DNA of 64,000 nucleotides from positions 7,254,001 to 7,318,000 of the forward strand of contig OZ059899.1 of assembly GCA_964057225.1 (NCBI GenBank). The letters are read 5' to 3'. Under the pieces are notes generated by a model. It was not told the origin of the DNA, searched no databases, and saw nothing but the letters and a program-made list of their open reading frames with translations. Source of the DNA: Auanema rhodensis (lineage: Eukaryota > Nematoda > Chromadorea > Rhabditida > Rhabditidae). The translations under genes were made by a program, and so were the position numbers. Positions 58,524 through 64,000 of this stretch are shown here, in pieces; position 1 is the stretch's first letter, and every line of letters begins with the position of its first letter.

Positions 58524-61500
58524 ATTATTGAGAATAGACTGGAACGTAAAGATTCTAGAAGTTATTTGAAATTACCTTTCTTTACAGGTAATTATTATTC
58601 TAATATATTGTTCTTAAAATTGTTTTTAGCTGTTTGGATTTGGTTGCGGGATTCTTATCCGATTCTGATTTGTTGTATAAAACGAAAAATTCTGTTAGAA
58701 CGACACAAGCACGAGGTGTCTTCAACGCCTACCTGGCCTTCAGACGCCTTCACGTCTGGTCAAAGGATACCGAGGCGAAGGCAAAAGTTTTATATAAGTA
58801 AGTATAAAGATTTTATGTAAATTGGGATTATTACAAAAAAAATGATAAAACTTGGTTGTGTTGATGTTGTAGTCTGTATTAGGACACTTATGATATATAC
58901 ATATATCTAGATTAATCTAATTCTAAAAACTATAATAAAGTATAAAATTCCATATAATCACAGTTATTTTATAAAAACAATTTTTTTCTTCTTAGGATTA
59001 TGTGTCTGTTTACATTTACTAATTGGAATATTGATATTAGTACCAACGGCTTTATCGCTTGACGTTCCTATAGGGTTAATAGTTGATTCCCGTCAATCGC
59101 ATGCTAAATCTGTATTATCATCAACTATATCACAACTTCAAAATGATGATACATCTGGCCAATCAGTTAATTATGGGTTTGTAAACGTTTCCAAAGTTTA
59201 AAACAATGTTTCTACATGCAGGATCAATTCTGATGATAAAGGAACATGTGCACGCGGTCCAAATATGCAGGAAGCAATAGCAGCTCTTATGGATTTTTAC
59301 TATAACAGACATATTCAAGCAATATTTGGACCAACCTGTTATGCAGGTATTAAATATAATTATTCTTTCTTAATTCTTAATTATATAATTCTTCAATAGA
59401 TTTGGAAATAGCAGCCAGATTATCATCAGAATGGGATATTTTGCAATTTAATTTCTGGACTGATCATCCAAGTGATCATATAGCTCATAGTGTAGTTCAG
59501 GTATTAAAATAAATAAATAATAATAAATAAAAATAATTTGACATTAGATGACAACAATTTCTTTAATTAATATTTGTGAAAACTTGGTTGCTTTCTTAAA
59601 AGGAGTCGAATGGAATAAGGTTTTATTAATAAATATATTAATTATAATTATAATATTTTATTTTATTTTAGCTTGTATTCATTTGCTGTACCGATTGTTA
59701 TAACGACATTGAAAGTGATGATCTACATATGAGGTAAATGATTTTGAGATTTTGATATGTTTAAAGAAATTTATAATTTAATTATTTAAAATATATTATT
59801 ATATTTAGAGCAAGAAATATCTCACAATATTTGGAGTTAAATGATATAGTAATAGCTAAATATATAGAAGTTTATAAAAACTATACTTCTGAAGATTATA
59901 TTAAAGAACTATATGGCATGAATACATTTAGCAGAGGTAATTAAAATTTTATATTGTTTGATCTTTCTAATTTATCTATTTTCAGTTGTTTTTCCTTTAT
60001 TAGGAAATTCTCTGACAGATTACATAGGTTTACAGATTGCACTTAGACAACTCAATTATAATGAAACTGAATATTCTACTTTAATACTATTGGAAAATTA
60101 TTCTGTATGTTATTAATATTTTAAAATATAAGAAGAAAAGAATCTTTAGTTAGAACCGATTTCGGAGCCTTTTAAGAAAAGATCAGATGGTGTAAATATG
60201 TTTGAGAAAGTAGCTGTGGTGAGTTGTTTTCATCTATTTATTTTATATAATTAACACATTTATATTGTAATTTTGTAATTTTAGTTACATAATGAAGTTT
60301 TTGATAAAAGATTAGTGGAACCATATTTGGAAAAAGTTTCTGTTCCACAGGTTTATTTAATTATACATAAATATCTTTTAAAAATAATCATTTTTAAGGA
60401 TGATTTATTGAAATATCTACAACTTCATGAATCAATGACTCTATTTCATTCACTTGTTACTGAAGCTGCAAGTAAAAGTACAACACCCATTAATATTCTT
60501 AGATCAACATATATTTTTCAAGGTTTTACTTCTCTCTATTTTCTTGCAATAACAATAATTGTTTTTTAGGACCATTTGGTGAAATCAAGTTCAACTCTCA
60601 ATTACAAAGAATAGCAGGATTTACCGTATACATCATAGAAGAAGATGAGCCAGTGAAATCTGTGGCTCAAATCATAGCAAAGGATATGGATGTTTCAAGT
60701 TGTGCATCGCCTGATGTACAATGCTTGGTAGATCCCTTTACTATGTTTTAATCATTAATAAAATAAATATTTTTAGGTATATAATCCAGCATCAAAACAA
60801 ATGTTTAATCCAGGTCAACCTACGTGTGGTTTTCAAGGCGAATTATGTGATCAAACTGGGTATGTTACATAGAAAATAATATTTATTTAATTAATTATAT
60901 ATTATTAGAACTGTTGTAATTATTGCTGCGGTAATGTCTACAGTATTTCTATCTGTGGGAATTTTTATTGGAATACGACGAATGTATGTTCTATTTCTGA
61001 AAAGTTTTCAAGGCTCATTTTCCGAATTATTTAGGAAATCTGGAGAAACATCCGCTATGCCTTGGGTTGTTCCAGTACAATCTGTGAAAATAATTGAAAT
61101 TAATAATGGTAGTCAACATATGTCCATTCTAAGTTTACAACAACATCTTGATAGCACAGTAATAACTATAAATACTATAATTTCAATTTCAATTTCGAAA
61201 TTACAGGTTCGATTTCGGGATTTCATGAAAGGCAGACAGCTTGCTACTCTTGATCAAGTTTATGTTATTGTAGAACGATATCAATTAAGAGAACGATTAG
61301 TTTTTGATAAAAATGATATGTATTTATTATTTCAGGTTAAATATCTAAATATCTTTCAATTTATTATTGTTTTTCTTTCAGCTTAAACAAATTTCACATG
61401 ATAATATCAATCCATTCATGGGCATGTGCTTTGATCGTTCCAGTGATCTTATGATTCTCTGGACTCATTGTTTTAGGTTTCAATTCATACCAAATATTTT

Positions 61501-63538
61501 GAAATAACTTGTTAATGTTTTAGGGGATCTCTAGCTGAAATGATATTTGCATCTAAAGAAGAATCAGGAATATCTTTTGATAATAATTTCCGGCGAGCTT
61601 TTGTTCGGGATATCTTAAAGGTTTTGTTATAACATATCAATAGGATATATATTTAAAACATTCAGGGACTTGATTATCTTCATTCATCAGCTTTAGGATA
61701 TCATGGATCTCTTTCTCCATCTCATTGTCATATTGGTATATATATACTTTTATTATTATTATTTTATAATAAATAAAATATATTTAGATTCACATTGGAT
61801 ATTAAAACTTTCGGGTTTTGGTATGAGCCGTATGTTATATAAATGGAAAAATAATAATATTATTGGAACAATGGATGGTAAACCTATTATACCAAATTCT
61901 GGTTTGTAAAAGTTTATTCATATTAACATTAATCTTATTGATTATAGAACTTCATTACTATGCACCTGAAATGAGAAGATTACTTAAAGGAATAATGTAT
62001 ACACATAGAGATGATCATATGAATATATCTCCACAACAAGGACAAGCTGCTGATATGTATGCCTTTGGAATAGTATTATATGAGCTAATGTTTCGAAAAA
62101 AACATGTTGAAGTTGATGATATAATTCAAAATGATCTTGGTTTGATCTACTAAAGTTATTCATCTTATAAATTATATATGTTATAGCATCAGACGATGAT
62201 AATTTGATTCTTTGTGAGCAAGCTGAAGCTTTAATTCCCGCATACCCTGTATTACCTTCGGATATTTCTGAAGTTCACCCGGATTTAATAGGATTGATGC
62301 AAAAGTGTTGGTCTGATCAGGTATGTTCGAAAAATAATTCTATTCAATCATCTGAAATCAACGTTACAGATTGATAATAGGCCTGATGCTGCACTAGCCC
62401 GTAAAATCACAGATGCAACTTTGAAAATGTCGGGATCATTAGTAGATCATTTGATTCGAAATATGGAAATGTATACATCAGGATTACAAGATCTTGTAAA
62501 TGAAAGAACAAGTCAAAGTGAAGACGCACAAAGAAAGTCTGATGAACTTTTGTGGGAAATGTTACCAAAGTATGAATATGAACTTTCTCAACGTTTTCAT
62601 TTATATTTCTTTGTTATAGATCCTTAGCTGAAGATTTAAAGAATGGAAAAAAAGCTGAAGCAAAAGGATATAAATCTGTAACAATTATGTATTCCGATAT
62701 TGTTGGATTTACTTCATTGTGCTCTGAATCACAACCCATGGAAGTGGTTGCTCTTCTTAGCGGGATGTTTGAGAATTTTGATCGTATTATAAGTCAATAT
62801 GATGGATATAAAGTATTAACCTTTTATATTATATTCACTTATAATTTTATTTTTAGATGGAAACAATTGGAGATGCATACTGTGTTGCTTCTGGTATTCC
62901 AACACCAAATCGCTTGGAACATGTTAAAAACATAGCAACAATAGCTTTACTTCAACGTGATGTAAGATTATTTGAATTGAATATTTTGGATTATTTTTAT
63001 ATTCTTATAGTATTTGAAAACTTTTGAAATTCCTCATCGTCCTGGGCAATATTTGCATTGTCGTTGGGGATTTAACACTGGACCTGTATTCACTGGAGTA
63101 GTTGGTATAAGAGCACCTCGATATTCAGTATTTGGTCAAACAGTAATATATATTTTGTAATAAATAATATTATATGAATATCATTTAAGGTTATAATAGC
63201 GTCAAAAATGGAAAATCTAGGACAACCAGATTGTATACAAATGACTTTAAAAAGTCATAAAATATTATCGTCTAGATATCCAGAATTCAAATGTAAACCT
63301 CGTGGTAGTACTAAAGTTCCTGTATGTTATTTTATTTTTTTTTATTTTTTATAAACTTATTATGTAGGGTATTGGTATGTTATTAACATATTGGTTAGAA
63401 GGTATAGAAGAGCTTCTGAAAAGTAATCGAGAAGATTTTGATCGAGCTATTGAAGAACACGAAGGGAAAGTTGGAGGAATGGATACTGTATGGAAGTCTA
63501 GTGCATTAAGTTCAGCTAGTGTTGAACCTGTCTTATGA
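58524..63538 (+). CDS. Receptor guanylyl cyclase (GCY family) with altered cyclase active site; 5' end uncertain
   Basis: More than 20 short exons. From about 58996: a hydrophobic signal ([15 protein letters not shown]), an extracellular ligand-binding region ([30 protein letters not shown]), one membrane span ([20 protein letters not shown], about 60910-60970), a kinase-homology domain ([40 protein letters not shown]), a dimerisation helix and a cyclase domain ([28 protein letters not shown]). Both metal-binding Asp and the guanine-specifying Glu are present. The later block reads RYSVFGQTV then IIASKMEN, where the family has RYCLFGDTVNTASRMES, so Cys, Asp, Asn and Arg are replaced. Two exons upstream (58524-58589, 58632-58800) join in phase but supply no Met; the true start may differ. 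Such receptors usually sit on sensory-neuron cilia. Confidence 0.85.
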
Positions 63539-64000
63539 GAAGGAACCTGTAAAATATAATATAGAGTTAACTTTATACTAAAGTTTCATATGAATATGTA
63601 AACATTATTTAAAATATTTTTGTTATAACTAAAAATATTAACTTATATATATATATATATATAGCCTCAATTTGAAAAGAAGATATTAAGACATTTATAA
63701 ACATTTTTCTACATAAAGTACATAACTTTCATATCAGATATTGCTCCAAACTTATATATTATAATATATATCTTCGGTATTAGCTTTTGGAATTGTTTTA
63801 TATTTAAAGATCTCGTTAAATATTAAATTGTTGATACTTTTCAGATTTTCTTTTTTTTTTGCTCATTGTCATTTGTATTTCAACTTTTTTTTAAAATATC
63901 AATAACAAATCTATTTTTCAATCTATATGTATATGTATATTCATATATTTTTATTTATTTAAAAAAAACTTTGTTATTTGTTTACTAAATTATATTAACA
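63539..64000. other. 3' flank of the guanylyl cyclase
   Basis: AT-rich, with a (TA)n microsatellite at about 63642-63662 and homopolymer T runs. No gene recognised. Confidence 0.5.

Noticed and set aside
1-64000. CRISPR arrays, bacterial operons or prokaryotic insertion sequences
   Set aside because: No direct-repeat/spacer array was seen, and every coding region is eukaryotic with spliceosomal introns.

Overview
The window reads as a nuclear chromosome segment from a nematode. The signs are AT-rich DNA, many introns of about 40-60 bp with (T)nCAG or TTTTAG acceptors, acceptor-like sequence directly before several start codons (as expected for spliced-leader trans-splicing), a cuticle collagen, a receptor guanylyl cyclase, a GW182/AIN-type protein, and a gene of the PKS-1 (nemamide) class. 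I cannot name the species. Gene models were built by hand from splice signals and reading-frame phase, so small boundary errors are possible.

Layout. 0.5-5.5 kb: an SMSr/SAMD8-type sphingolipid synthase and, just upstream on the same minus strand, a centromeric-type histone H3 variant (possible operon); then, divergently, a five-finger C2H2 protein. 5.6-6.2 kb: a decayed mariner element. 7.2-9.1 kb: a cuticle collagen with a long non-collagenous tail. 9.4-14.3 kb: two unrecognised genes, one per strand. 15-21.9 kb: a type B carboxylesterase, a tRNA-Ser(AGA), a secreted protein with three near-identical 54-residue repeats plus a six-cysteine domain, and a secreted polyglutamine protein ending in a cystine-rich IL-17-like domain.

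23.3-42.25 kb, the centre of interest: one minus-strand gene of 14 exons, all phases consistent, encoding about 6,040 residues. Domain order is KS - degenerate DH - ACP - ACP - KR - AT - DH - KS - KR - ACP - KS - AT - KR - T - C - A - T - TE. It is a hybrid polyketide synthase/non-ribosomal peptide synthetase of the kind known in animals from C. elegans PKS-1. Most catalytic residues are intact. Two exons of 4.6 kb and 10.9 kb carry most of it, in contrast to the short exons of every neighbour. No NRPS-1-like partner, FAAL or phosphopantetheinyl transferase gene lies in the window.

43-64 kb: eIF2A (minus) divergent from a TFIIS-N-like/AT-hook protein; a GW182/AIN-like miRNA-silencing scaffold behind a GC-rich upstream region; a short/branched-chain acyl-CoA dehydrogenase; and a receptor guanylyl cyclase whose cyclase domain has lost several canonical active-site residues. 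Apart from the megasynthase the genes look like unrelated chromosomal neighbours and do not form one pathway.
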